Positions 23,816 to 34,216 of a stretch of 64,000 nt of DNA are shown here, piece after piece. The position numbers were made by a program, and so were the translations under genes. The stretch is from contig CM048842.1 of assembly GCA_026545765.1 (NCBI GenBank), forward strand, positions 48,927,431 to 48,991,430, read 5' to 3'. Under the pieces are notes generated by a model. It had not been told where the DNA came from. It made no database searches and saw only the letters and a program-made list of their open reading frames with translations. The stretch comes from Plantago major (Eukaryota > Streptophyta > Magnoliopsida > Lamiales > Plantaginaceae). Every line of letters begins with the position of its first letter. Position 1 is the stretch's first letter.

Positions 23816-26185
23816 CTAGACCTCAACAACAGCAATCTGATTGAGAGCCGTATAACGCCATCGTTCTTTCTCCACAAAATCTGCATCCAGAAACCTTGCC
23901 ACGAACTTCCAAACCCTAACCATGTCCTCAAAATTGTTCAACATCCCAACATATATCGACACCACTTCAATCCCACTTTCCCCTTTCCCTTTCTTCTTCT
24001 TCTCCGCTTCCGAACAATCCAAACTCCTCCTCCTACTCTCCATCACTTCTTCCTTCTCCGCTTGCAACTCTTTCGAGAACCACACATTCGTCAAGAACAC
24101 GCAAGAAACTGAGATGTTGTTCCGATCGGCCAGCTTCTGGACCAGAATCGGCTCCACTTTCTCGCCTTTCCAATCGTACACGTTGAACGCCACGGCCGGG
24201 CCTCGGTCCAGCTTGATTTTTGGCCCGTAGATTCTGACTAGTGCCAGCCCGTTTACTGAATTTGGATGCTTTAAGCTGAGAAGTGCGTTGACAAGCCAGT
24301 TTGTTAAAATTCTGGTTCTTGTGCTGATCAGGATTAGACCTAATGTGTCTGCGTGGTTTAGACCCTGGCATTCGAATTGGGTTGTTTTGGAGTTGGATTT
24401 CTGCTTGTTTCTGAACTGGGTTGCCCCTGGATGTTCATCCACTTCGACGATTTCTTCATTTTTGAGTTGGGGATTTGGCCCGGAAGGTGTTTGATGCTTT
24501 GCCTCATCCAGAATTTCATCATTTTTGAGTTGGGAATTTGACCCGGAAGGTGTTTGATGATTTGCCTCATCCAGAATTTCTTCATTTTTGAGCTGGGAAT
24601 TTGAGCTGGAAGGTGTTTGATGCTTTGCCTCATCGAGAATCTCATCCGTTTTGAGTTGAGAGCTTGAGCTTGAAGGTGATTGATGCTTTGCCTCATCGGG
24701 AATTTCATCATTTTGTAGTTGAGAACTTGAGCTGGAAGGTGTTTGATGCTTTGCCTCATCGGGAATCTCTTCCGTTTTGAGTTGAGGACTTGAGCTGGAA
24801 GGTGTATGATGCTTTGCCTCATCGAGAATTTCATCAGTTTTGAGTTGGGAGCTGAAGCTGGAAGGTGTTTGATGTTTTGCCTCATCCAGAACTTTATCAT
24901 CGTCAAGTTGGGAACTTGAACTGGAAGGTGTTTGATAATTTCTCTCATCATCTTTGACTTGGGAATTTGAGCTAGAAGGTTTCTGATGATCTGTGTCATC
25001 CTGAATTTCTTCATTTGTGTATTGGGATTTGGAGGTAGAAGCTTTTTGATTGTTTGTCTCTGGGAGAGTTGGTTTTGAAAAAGGACCCTTCTCTGGTATC
25101 AGGCTGATCACCCCTATGCTTGTGGAGGATATGTTTAAATTTGACTGACTGGATTTCTTGATGAACAGACAGCAGAAACCGGATGGGTTAAAGCCGAAAA
25201 TCTTGAAAAATGAAGAGATGATGAAATCTGGTTGGAAAAGAGACAGCCCTAGTGTTTCCATATCCTTTGCTCCCAATGCGGATGCGTCCAGCAAAACATG
25301 CCATCCATTGTCTCTTGCAAGATTCATCCACTGGTGAGAGTATCGCGATCCAGTTACACGGGATTGTAGCGGGAAAACGAACAAGCCTCTGTGTTTTTGT
25401 TTGTTACTGTTCACAAGAAGTTTCCTCAACTTTCTGAAGCAGACTCTGAAATTAGGCCATGAGAGCGAGGCTGATAGTGGGCGTGCGCCATTCTTTGCTG
25501 CTGCTCCGATCATTGCTTGAACAGATTCACTTTCGTAATCGTATACCGTTAGGATATTTCGATTGGACTTGAACGGATAAGAATCTGCCAGAAGCTTCAG
25601 TGCCGATGACTGATTAGCCGTGAAAACCAAGGAATAATCCTCTTCGAACAGATTCATGTACTTAATGATTCTATTCTTCATTGCCGCTTCATAACCCGAT
25701 TCTTGGCTGCCGAATGGGGAACCCGAGTCTCCATTTGCCGGGGACATGTATGAAATGCTGAAAAATGGTCCCTGAACGGTAGACGATGAGGACGACGACA
25801 ACGACGAGGCAAACTCAACAGCTGGATTCCAGCTTTGTGACAACTGCGAGAGCGAAAAGAGACCATTTCCAATGTAATCGAGACAAACACGATTGGAACT
25901 GGATAGATGGTTATACTCCCGAGTTCGAATGTCATCTGCAAGAACCGTACCTAAGTATTGTGGAAAGGCGCTTACGAGTCTGGAGAAGAGCTGAGTCAGT
26001 GAAGGAAGTGATTCATGGTTGGTGAAACTGGTATTCGGTTCGATGGTGGAAAGTATGGCGGTTTTGAATTCCCGGCGAGGATCCGACTTCGGAGAAGATG
26101 AGTTGGCAGGAGGTCCACGGAGAGAGTTCACACAACATTTGTTGAAACAGAGTTTTGATGTATCTGTGATGCAATTTGATGACAT
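23816..26185 (-). CDS. Molybdenum cofactor sulfurase family / PLP-dependent transferase-like protein
   Basis: A single uninterrupted 789-codon reading frame with no introns. Residues about 90-360 resemble the cysteine-desulfurase-like PLP fold of the plant MOCOS-like family: DYIGNGLFS, then YSLVFTANQSSALKLLADSYPF, then HVLLDASALGAKDMETLG, then SSFFKIFGF. Lys328 in the last motif is the candidate PLP lysine. Residues about 605-640 (CQGLNHADTLGLILIS, TNWLVNALLSLKHPN) and the C terminus match the family's conserved tail. Between them, residues about 389-577 form about nine tandem 21-residue acidic/Ser-rich repeats, making the protein longer than the roughly 570-residue relatives I recall. Family members lack the MOSC domain of true molybdenum cofactor sulfurase, so the substrate is unknown. 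The ATG at 26185 opens the frame. A candidate poly(A) signal lies near 23583. Confidence 0.9.
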   Translation of the reverse strand: MSSNCITDTSKLCFNKCCVNSLRGPPANSSSPKSDPRREFKTAILSTIEPNTSFTNHESLPSLTQLFSRLVSAFPQYLGTVLADDIRTREYNHLSSSNRVCLDYIGNGLFSLSQLSQSWNPAVEFASSLSSSSSSTVQGPFFSISYMSPANGDSGSPFGSQESGYEAAMKNRIIKYMNLFEEDYSLVFTANQSSALKLLADSYPFKSNRNILTVYDYESESVQAMIGAAAKNGARPLSASLSWPNFRVCFRKLRKLLVNSNKQKHRGLFVFPLQSRVTGSRYSHQWMNLARDNGWHVLLDASALGAKDMETLGLSLFQPDFIISSFFKIFGFNPSGFCCLFIKKSSQSNLNISSTSIGVISLIPEKGPFSKPTLPETNNQKASTSKSQYTNEEIQDDTDHQKPSSSNSQVKDDERNYQTPSSSSSQLDDDKVLDEAKHQTPSSFSSQLKTDEILDEAKHHTPSSSSPQLKTEEIPDEAKHQTPSSSSSQLQNDEIPDEAKHQSPSSSSSQLKTDEILDEAKHQTPSSSNSQLKNEEILDEANHQTPSGSNSQLKNDEILDEAKHQTPSGPNPQLKNEEIVEVDEHPGATQFRNKQKSNSKTTQFECQGLNHADTLGLILISTRTRILTNWLVNALLSLKHPNSVNGLALVRIYGPKIKLDRGPAVAFNVYDWKGEKVEPILVQKLADRNNISVSCVFLTNVWFSKELQAEKEEVMESRRRSLDCSEAEKKKKGKGESGIEVVSIYVGMLNNFEDMVRVWKFVARFLDADFVEKERWRYTALNQIAVVEV
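24455..25021 (-). repeat. In-frame 63-bp tandem repeat array in the MOCOS-like gene
   Basis: About nine units of 63 bp encode a 21-residue motif close to DEILDEAKHQTPSSSNSQLK. The outer units are more diverged and the central seven are very alike. The array lies between the PLP domain and the conserved C-terminal block. The coding frame is kept throughout, so the expansion is tolerated and probably disordered. Confidence 0.9.
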
Positions 26186-26339
26186 TTTCCTTTGGAGTAT
26201 GTTTGTGAGTAACTCATTAATTCTTCCCTAGACAGACTTTTCTGGCCTTCAATATCCTTGTCCTGAAGTAAACTTTGTTGTGTAGAAATGTCTTATCTTT
26301 TGACAGGTTGTCTGGAGTTGACGAAGTCTTGCATAAAAT

Positions 26340-27015
26340 GGCCCGAACTGAAAAACCGGACCGAAAAATTGGTTTTCGGGCCGACCCTAAACCTATTCGG
26401 TTCGGTTCTCGGTTTGAGAAATTTGAAAATTTCGGATGAAGAAGAGAGAGTAAGAATAGTAAATCTATTGCTCATTTATGTTTTCGTTTCTTTTTGGGTG
26501 TTAAAGAAGCAAATTTGCAGCTCCTTCATATATTCAGGTCCGGCCCTGAGCATGCGCGGGCAGCCTGCCCGCTCAGAACCCTCTATTTTCTCTATTTTGA
26601 AGGGTCCCATTTTAAATTTGAGATTATGTATATATCCATTTTCATACAATAATTAAGCATTAAAATTCATGTTTTCAAGTGGTTAAGTCTATATCTACTC
26701 TACAAAAGATCTTGAATTCAATTCATGAAGGTGTAAATATTTTTATTTTATTTATCTTGAATATTTTTCTTTTCATTATATTATTTTTAAGGCCCCAATT
26801 AAAATTTCGCACAGGGCAACCTAAATTCCCGGGCCGGCCTTGCATATATTTGTTTATAAGACAAATTATTTTTGTTTTCACTTTTTTGGCGATTTCGATC
26901 CAGAGTCGGTTTTGACCCGGACCGACCATCATTCGGTTCGATTTGTAAAAAACACAAAAATTCGGTTTGGTTTTTCGGTTCCGGTCCGGTCCGGTCCGGT
27001 TTTGTCCCGATGCTC
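26340..27015. repeat. CCGGTTTT-rich imperfect inverted repeat region
   Basis: The left arm (about 26340-26440) is rich in ACCGAAAAA and CGGTTCGG. The right arm (about 26900-27015) is rich in TTCGGTTTGGTTTTTCGG and (GGTCC)n. The arms are roughly inverted relative to one another. It looks like a low-complexity non-autonomous DNA element interrupted by the hAT-type element at 26535-26842. Its ends are unclear. Confidence 0.45.
26535..26842. mobile_element. Non-autonomous hAT-type element, 308 bp
   Basis: Terminal inverted repeats CAGGTCCGGCCCTG (left) and CCGGGCCGGCCTTG (right) are flanked by a perfect 8-bp target duplication CATATATT (26527-26534 and 26843-26850). The 8-bp duplication and CAGG-type ends fit the hAT superfamily. 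It carries no transposase. Confidence 0.82.
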
Positions 27016-27890
27016 AGCCTAATCACAATGTGTTGCTCCTGTTTCTTTGGCTTTACTTAGATATTTGCTTTGCTGATTATTAAGTAGATATTGTCCTTAT
27101 ATAGTCGAGAATAAAGATATTTGTTGAGGCATTAGTATTATTATTACTACGATGCAATTCAGATTTTCATGTAGAATTGTCACAGACTGGAAACTCCGTA
27201 GACACTACATCACATTAATTTGCAGGAAGTTTGAGTCTTCTATCCCTTTAATTTCTTCACTCAGTTCTCTTGCTAACTCACTCGCTTTCATTTGGGTGCA
27301 TTCGCGAGGCCTATAGTTTAAGTTTTCTCAGTTTTATTATCGACCTAATCATATTTTTATGTGTAATGGGTAAACCAGGGGATACACTACGGGCCTATAG
27401 TAAATCTTTCCATGCGACATAGGTCCATATGTGAAAACCAACTCAATTTCCATGTGAATGAAATTCGTGGTCAGAGAAAGAGTGATGAGACCATTGGAAA
27501 AGGTATATAGTGTAATATCAATTGGTGTTAGAAAGAATGGAGTCCACTAACACATGACGATAATGCAAGTGGCTAGGAGATGAAAGCTGTAAGAAGTAGT
27601 AGTATTGTGTTTATATGTATGGTAGGCATATGCAAAAAGGGCAATGAAACAAACAGAAAAAGGCAAAATGAAAAGGAGGTGGCCGGCCATTACTAGTGCT
27701 AGGAGCTCACTGGGGCTCTTTCAGTCAACGTTGCTTACATTTCCTCCAGCAAAGGGAATATATAACTGTACGTCTGAACCAATATCCGGCCTTTGATCAA
27801 GTCTCCTCACTTTCGTTTGAGAGATTAGCAAACTCCTCTCTCGTTATTTCTTCACTAATAGTCTAATACTTGGGGGAGAATTCGAAAAAG
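27016..27890. other. Intergenic spacer; promoter-like stretch at its end
   Basis: No supported gene. Positions 27660-27890 look like a plus-strand promoter and leader: GGGAATATATAACTG (about 27756) could be a TATA box, followed by a CT-rich TCTCCTCACTTTCG leader. No coding sequence follows. Confidence 0.35.
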
Positions 27891-28150
27891 GCAAGTTAAG
27901 TTGTTACGTTTTCGGTTTTGATATATGAAGTTGTTGCATGCAGTTCGATTTTGATATATAATTGTCCAATTTAAGTATCATGTGACACGTGATGGCTTAA
28001 TTAATCAACATGTGTCACTTTGCAAGTTAATTTGTTACGTTTTCGGTTTTAATTCGTTAAGTTGTCACGGTTCGACTTTGATACATAATTGTCCAGTTTA
28101 GGTACTATGTGACACGTGATGGCTTAATTAATCGACATTTGTCACTTTAC
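27891..28150. repeat. Tandem duplication of about 130 bp with G-box
   Basis: Copies at 27891-28021 and 28022-28150 both open with GCAAGTTAA, continue through TTGTTACGTTTTCGGTTTT, and contain TGTGACACGTGATGG. That segment holds the CACGTG G-box core. The copies are close to 90 percent alike by eye. Confidence 0.8.
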
Positions 28151-28375
28151 AAGACACAAAAATACAATGGACTAACATGTAAATACAATACACCAAAGTT
28201 AATTCCGATTACAACCAATTTTATGGAAAAGTTCAAAACTTACCACCTTTCATAAAAAATCATTGCAAGCTCTTACTACCATTTATTACAGAACAAAATA
28301 AAATTGATGAAATGAAATGATACGTAATAAACTTTTAAAAATATAATTTTCCTTTTGAGATATAGGGAAATTAAA

Positions 28376-28620
28376 ATGTCATGGAAACTGCATAATGGAT
28401 CTTTCAAATAAGAAAAGATATTAAATCGAAAATGAAAAAATAATTGCCATGGAGTAAAAGTTATACTCTTTTTTCAAGTAAAAGTAAATCACCATGGAAG
28501 AAAGCTTCGATGACCATCTTCTATAGGAGAAACTGACATGGAAGCTGTATGGTGGAGCTTCCAAATAAAAGAAAATTGAACTGAAAAGGAGAAGGAAAAG
28601 GTATAAAATTGCCATGAAGA
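28376..28620. repeat. Diverged direct repeat, about 80 bp units
   Basis: GTCATGGAAACTGCATAATG followed by CTTTCAAATAAGAAAA (28376 on) recurs as GACATGGAAGCTGTATGGTG followed by CTTCCAAATAAAAGAAAA (28536 on). Each ends in AATTGCCATG(G/A)AG. The rest of 28151-29201 is AT-rich spacer without a supported gene. Confidence 0.6.
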
Positions 28621-29201
28621 AATCTTTTATGGCCAATGAAACTTTCTACCGTGGCAAAACGGACATGTAATATTTTCAATTTCATTATCGTACGCGGTAA
28701 TTTCAAAAGTAATAGTAAAATGGTGCGTCGTCGTTTCCATACATGCAACATAAGTTTAACCAATAGATTCATATGGTTGTGGTGATTACGTGTCTTTGAT
28801 GATTGAGTCATACTAATAATTAGCAACTTTCCACGTACGTAACATGCTTTAAGGACTAGCGTAACATCATCATGCTGGGTCCTCAATTGAAAGCTGGGTT
28901 TAAGGCTCACGGCATTTGATCCATAATCAATTATTGACAAGCCATTCCGATTTTATTTGAGGCAAACTACTCTCTGACTGAAAACGATTTGGGGTTTGAA
29001 TTTTGAAATATCTCCAAACATGCATAAATTAAAAAACTAAAATAAGAATTAAAATATGATTAACACGCTATAACGCAAGGATTTTACGGTAGTTTAAGAT
29101 CCAAATCAACACCCAAATTTGTAACTCACAAAATGAGTAAGTTACCTGATAATTCACTCCAATTACCTCTTTGTATCTCCCCAGCTCTAAATCGATCAAA
29201 T

Positions 29202-29378
29202 CAGGGGCGAAGCTATGCTTTGCCCAGGTGGTGCTTCCCACCCTTTTTTTAAAAAAAAAAGAAAAATTTATATGTATATTTTCCCTTTTTTTAAATTAGC
29301 CCTATGCAAATTCGTAAGAATTTTTTTTATATATATGAGAAAAGTCCTAGGTAGTTTTAAACTCTAACTTCGCCCCTG
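29202..29378. mobile_element. hAT-like MITE, 177 bp
   Basis: The left end CAGGGGCGAAGCTATG pairs with the right end AACTTCGCCCCTG as terminal inverted repeats. Flanks GATCAAAT and GCTCAGAT agree at 6 of 8 positions, a decayed 8-bp duplication. It contains poly-T/poly-A stretches and no coding sequence. Confidence 0.65.
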
Positions 29379-29587
29379 GCTCAGATACAAAGAAATGCAT
29401 GCATTGAAACTAAGAAAGATAGTATTAATGAACTCGTCAATGTTAGAAACAATTCAAATGACTTTATACGCGAAATGAACAAAGGAGAGAAATAAATGGG
29501 TTAGACCTTCGTATATGTATAATAATCAGAATGTTATGACATGACAGAACCCAAGAAAAAAAATACTCCCTCCTATTCCTTTTATAA

Positions 29588-30498
29588 GGCTCTGCTCTCT
29601 TCAACTGCAATTTTCTGAACTGAACTAAACTGAAACTGAAACGAACTGAAGAAATTATTTTGTAATAATAATAACAATTATATGATGGTATATATAATCA
29701 CAATTACTTTACCTTTTTATTATTATTGTATAACAAACTTTAAAACCAACCGCGTGGAAAACAATATGAGAATGATAACTCAATTAAAGCCGAATTTTAA
29801 TCGTCGTACAAACTGTCTTTATCTAGTTTTGCAACATGATGTCAATGTCCAAGGTGGAGTGGATAATGATTTATTGTACCCGGCAAGGAAAGAAGCAATG
29901 AACAAGGTGCACAAGGAGATTACATTGAGAATTTGGCGCTCTATTCTAGGCAATATAGAGCCCGAGGAAGATAATATAGAGTCCGATGAAGATAATATGG
30001 AGGAATAAATGTCATTTTTCAATATTTATGATAATGTTCTTTTTATAAAGTTTGGTCCGACTTTGGTTTGGTTTAACTTGTTTTGGAGTTTTTTAGAGTC
30101 ATTTGAAAGACTTGTAGAGTTTGGTTTGACTTTGGTTTGGCTTAACTTGTTTTTTATTTGTTAAGTTTGAGAAAAAACTCAACGTTAGCTTCTGAGTTTA
30201 ATTCTATTGTTCTGATATCTTACAACAAAAGAACATGTAGATTTTTTTGTTAGAGATGTACGTACAGAGTATGTGAACCAGATTGTATGGTACTCTCATG
30301 TTCCTGTAGTTTCTTATCTTAACTCACATTTTACGGTAGAAAAGAATGGTAATTCAAATTGTAACTATACTCTTTATTTCATTGATCTACTAAAAGTCGT
30401 ATTAAAAAGAAAGAAAGAAAAAAAGTTAAAAATAACTCAATTGGATAAATTTTCTTATTTTCCTCGTACAAAAGATCGGGTGTGTAAATAAATGATAA

Positions 30499-30572
<74 letters not shown>

Positions 30573-30588
30573 GATTATTATTATTATT

Positions 30589-30645
<57 letters not shown>

Positions 30646-30745
30646 TTAATGAATGAATCGAATCAAGACGAGGTGAACTAAAGCTGAATCGAATCGAATG
30701 GGCCGAACTGAACTGAATGAGTTTTCAGTTGAAGAGAACAGAGCC
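29588..30745. mobile_element. Non-autonomous PIF/Harbinger-like element, 1158 bp
   Basis: The ends GGCTCTGCTCTCTTCAACTG (left) and CAGTTGAAGAGAACAGAGCC (right) are inverted repeats differing at one position, flanked by TAA on both sides (29585-29587, 30746-30748). A 3-bp TAA duplication is the PIF/Harbinger hallmark. Inside are a 108-codon plus-strand open frame (29682-30008) with an acidic tail and no recognised domain, and long trinucleotide runs (30501-30644). No transposase is visible. Confidence 0.7.
30501..30644. repeat. Compound trinucleotide microsatellite (AAT)n(ATT)n(ACA)n
   Basis: An AAT run flips into an ATT run near 30530, giving a perfect hairpin-forming palindrome, and is followed by about 18 CAA units. 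It lies inside the Harbinger-like element. Confidence 0.95.
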
Positions 30746-30780
30746 TAATATGTTTTGGCTTATTGACTATTTGATTAATA

Positions 30781-31026
30781 TAAGATGTTTTAGAAAATTC
30801 TACCATGTGATTTTGTGTTTTCACAATTTTCTATGCATCTAATCCATTTATTTTATTGGTATTCATTTATTTCGTATTTGAGTCTACAAAAAGTAATTAT
30901 ATTTCTCTTATTCTATTGGTGAATTTATTTTTCCAAGACACCAACATTTTTGTTTTCAATCTTTTATCAAAACTATTGATGAAGAGAGAGTTCTCTTAAT
31001 TTATGTGAAAACTCTAAAACATCTTA
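30781..31026. mobile_element. MITE with exact 14-16 bp inverted ends
   Basis: TATAAGATGTTTTAGA (30779-30794) is the exact reverse complement of TCTAAAACATCTTATA (31013-31028). If the outer TA is the target duplication, the element is 246 bp and Tc1/mariner-like. AT-rich and non-coding. Confidence 0.62.
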
Positions 31027-31099
31027 TAATATGAATAGGATGGACTACCTTTAATTTCTTGCTAGATGTGATCACCTTATAACTTTCACATGTATATTG

Positions 31100-31991
31100 T
31101 GTTATTCAGAATAATATGAATTCAAAGATAAAGTAAACAGAATTAACCAAACCGCCTTTCGTAATTGGAATCGAGACATGTGCTTGCACAGATTCCTTAA
31201 AGCAAATACGCCCTCTCACCTATGGTGCTTGAGACGTTGAGCGTTTGCCTCCCAGGATACAACGATTGACTAAAACTACTAGCCGCACAAGCTAGCAATT
31301 TCCGGCGAACTGAAACGGATGCTCAGTTTATGTGAATACAGAGAAGGAGGAAGAATAGTAAGAAGAAGAAGAGAAAGGCTATTTCAGTGCACTCTTTCTT
31401 ACTGATTCTGAGACCAATTTATAAGTGAGAAAATGGCTGTTGAATTTTGTAACTGCTCAAGAATAATGGAGTTTGATTACAAAAATCAAATCTCTCAACT
31501 AATGACAGAATTGATTCATTTGTAACTCCTGACAGTTACAAAGTCACACAAACAGTCAAAACTTCTGGAAGGTTCCAGCATTCGTGTATGTAGGTCGCAC
31601 GCACCTGCTCGCACCCAAGTCCCACTAGTTTCAGTACAAATCTGGCCAGGATTTTCACCCCTCCCCCCTGCGCGCCCGCGTAGAGAGTCTTCCATAACCT
31701 TACCATCACACTTGAACAAGTAGTATGGCTTGATAGGTTATAAACTAGTAATGACTTTCATGTGCTAGCAATGTGGGACAATCCCACTTTACCTTCCAAC
31801 TTTGAGCAACTATTCCTCACTAACCCAAGGTCCGTTTTGGGCATACCATATATCAAATCGAAGCTCTCACTCAGTAGCCTACGACTATATATTTAGTTTT
31901 CTTAATCAACAAATAATCAAGAAATGGTCTCCTAGCAAACATACCCCACAAGGCATAGTTTACAACAAGTTTTCTTAAAAAACTTCCAACA
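31100..31991 (-). repeat. Copia-B 3' LTR
   Basis: 892 bp with plus-strand edges TGTTATTC and TCCAACA, i.e. TGTTGGA...AATAACA on the minus strand. It matches 52464-52880 over its first half (CTCACCTATGGTGCTT; ACTAGCCGCACAAGCTAGCA). Confidence 0.85.
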
Positions 31992-32340
31992 ATCCCCCAC
32001 ATGAAGAAAACTTCATGTCGCATAATTCTACGATCGAATACCTGCATAGGATAGGTAGGTGTTACCACCTTTGAACCCTACCTTGTATGAATACACCTTC
32101 CTTACTGGCTATTAGTAGACGCGATGTCCTTGAACTGCTCTGCCGTTTGTGTAAACGATAGTGCATTCCACACAGGTTCTTTCTAGCATCGTTCCGTTCT
32201 CATGGTTGTGTTCATTTCGGCCATGAAACACCTTTCCTGGTTCTGCAAGAGTATGCAAGAATTCGGGATCCAATTCTTGTTGAAGCGGTCCACACTTCAC
32301 TCTTACATAGGTGATTCTGTATCACGTGTAACTATATTAT

Positions 32341-34099
32341 TGTTGGGAAATTTTCTTGTGAAATTTGTTGGGAAATTTGTTGGGAAATTTCTTGAGAAAT
32401 TTGTTAGGAATTTTTGTAAGATATTTTGTAAAGAATATCTATTTAGTTTTGATCAGCAACATGATGACTTAACTTAGTCTCAGAAAGGTGATTAGTACTC
32501 TTGGTTCACTTGAACATTGTAAAAGAGGAAACCCACTAAGTATGATAGTCTAGCTAATCTTGTATAGGATGTTAGGTCTCAAAATGTAATTTTTATTTTA
32601 TGAAGAGAAGACCAAGAAGAAGACATCCAGGCAGAAAGCTCAACAAACATTGAAGACTTGAAGAAAACTACACAAGATTACTGAATCTGTTGTTCAGATA
32701 TCTTAGCCAGATATCTTGAAGACACGAATAGTTTCAAACAAACTGTGTCACAAGAGATATCTGAGAAATAAGAGACATATCTGAAAACAAGGAAAGTGTC
32801 CACAGATATCTATTCTCAGATACCTTGAGCTTTAACCACGTTTCTGAAAAAAAGGAACATATATATTGCAAACAAAGTTGTTTCAATAAATACAAGTGGT
32901 ATCTGAAGATTAAAGATAAGGACGTGCAAAGAATCAGATAACACTAGTCTCTGATACAAAACATAGTTCCGTTGACACTACAGGACAAAAGTATAGTACA
33001 ATGCATTTAATGCACAAACAGAGATGTCTGAATAAAAGCAGCGGCAGCTTCTGAGAAGAAGACAAAACCTGCTACAGTACTACACACAGATATCGATAGT
33101 TCGAATTTGAACCTAACGGATACTATTCAAACGGTACTCAAATTCATCTATAAATATCAACACTTAGACTGCTTGAGAAGACACACTGAATACGCTGAAA
33201 ACACAGAACTCTGAACATCCTACTCTCTCAAAGCAACTTACTTATTCTCAAAGCTTTCTGTTGCGACCAAAGCTTTTGATCTTGAGTAAACATTGAAGTT
33301 CTAAGTGTCCTGATCCTAAACAAGCAAAGCTATCTGTGAAGGAGTTGAATCAAAAGATCAACTATCTGAGATTCATTCTCTTGAACAGATATCATAAGAC
33401 TTAGGTCGATAAAAATCGAACAAGATACCATCTGTTGTAAAAGTGTATTAAGTAACAGTTCACGAGCTATCGATTAAGCGAAAAGTTATTAAGGCGCTCA
33501 TCGACAACTCAAACCAAAACCAACACCATAAGCTGGCGTGGAGATGCAGAAGTACTTAGTTTGAAAAATCGGGAATAACTCCAAGGTTAGGAGTATAGGA
33601 AGTACTTGATTTGGGAAACTAAGGAATAACTCAAGGTTATTGAGTATAGGAAGTACTTAGCTTGGGAAGCTAGGAATAACTCAAAGGTTTACGAGTATAG
33701 GAAGTACTTGGGCAAAGAGGAACAACTCGGGGGAACATTTGGTTGGGAACCAATTGTTAAGAATCTTAGAATAGGATTATTGTAAGGAGAACTCAATTAT
33801 CTGTTCTAGTGAATTCTAGGTCTCTGATAGACCGAAGTGGATTAGTTGGAGGATTACGCCACCTCCAGATACCACTATACTTGCTGTGTTATTTACCTTT
33901 CTGTATTTACATTTCAGCAACACACACACACATATTAACTGTTTCTGCACTTATCTTTATTAAGTCTTCCGCACTCTGATTCTAAGTATCAGATATCTAT
34001 TCAGATATCTGAGAAATAGTTGTTATCGACAAAAGTTTTTAAAAGACTATTCACCCCCCCCCCCTCTAGTCTTTTACTTTGCCGTTATCTGGACCAACA
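32341..34099 (+). repeat. Copia-C 5' LTR
   Basis: 1759 bp. It opens with a tandem of a roughly 12-bp unit (AAATTTGTTGGG). AGATATC occurs at least eight times. A second small tandem (AGTATAGGAAGTACTT, about four copies) lies near 33590-33710. A poly-C run of about 13 lies near 34053. Confidence 0.93.
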
Positions 34100-34101
34100 A
34101 G

Positions 34102-34113
34102 TGGTATCAGAGC
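34102..34113 (+). other. Copia-C primer-binding site
   Basis: TGGTATCAGAGC, two bases after the 5' LTR, is complementary to the 3' end of initiator methionine tRNA, the usual primer of plant copia elements. Confidence 0.92.
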
Positions 34114-34216
34114 AGGAGGTTCACCAGCCTTCTGCACTGAACCTAGATCCCCAGATAGGTGAAGGAACTTTGTCCACTATTGAGGACTATTTAATTTGTG
34201 TGTTAAGTGTGCAGGT

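Noticed and set aside
24358-25014. A 218-codon minus-strand open frame of regular repeats
   Set aside because: It is the 63-bp array of the MOCOS-like gene read in a second frame, so its regularity is a by-product.
28521-28940. A 139-codon minus-strand open frame
   Set aside because: It shows no domain, spans a local direct repeat, has base composition like the spacer, and has no promoter or splice context.
29682-30008. A 108-codon open frame as a host gene
   Set aside because: It lies wholly inside a Harbinger-like element and has no recognised domain. It is kept only as a note in that element.
30426-30644. Leu/Ile homopolymer open frame
   Set aside because: It is translation of an (ATT)n/(ACA)n microsatellite.
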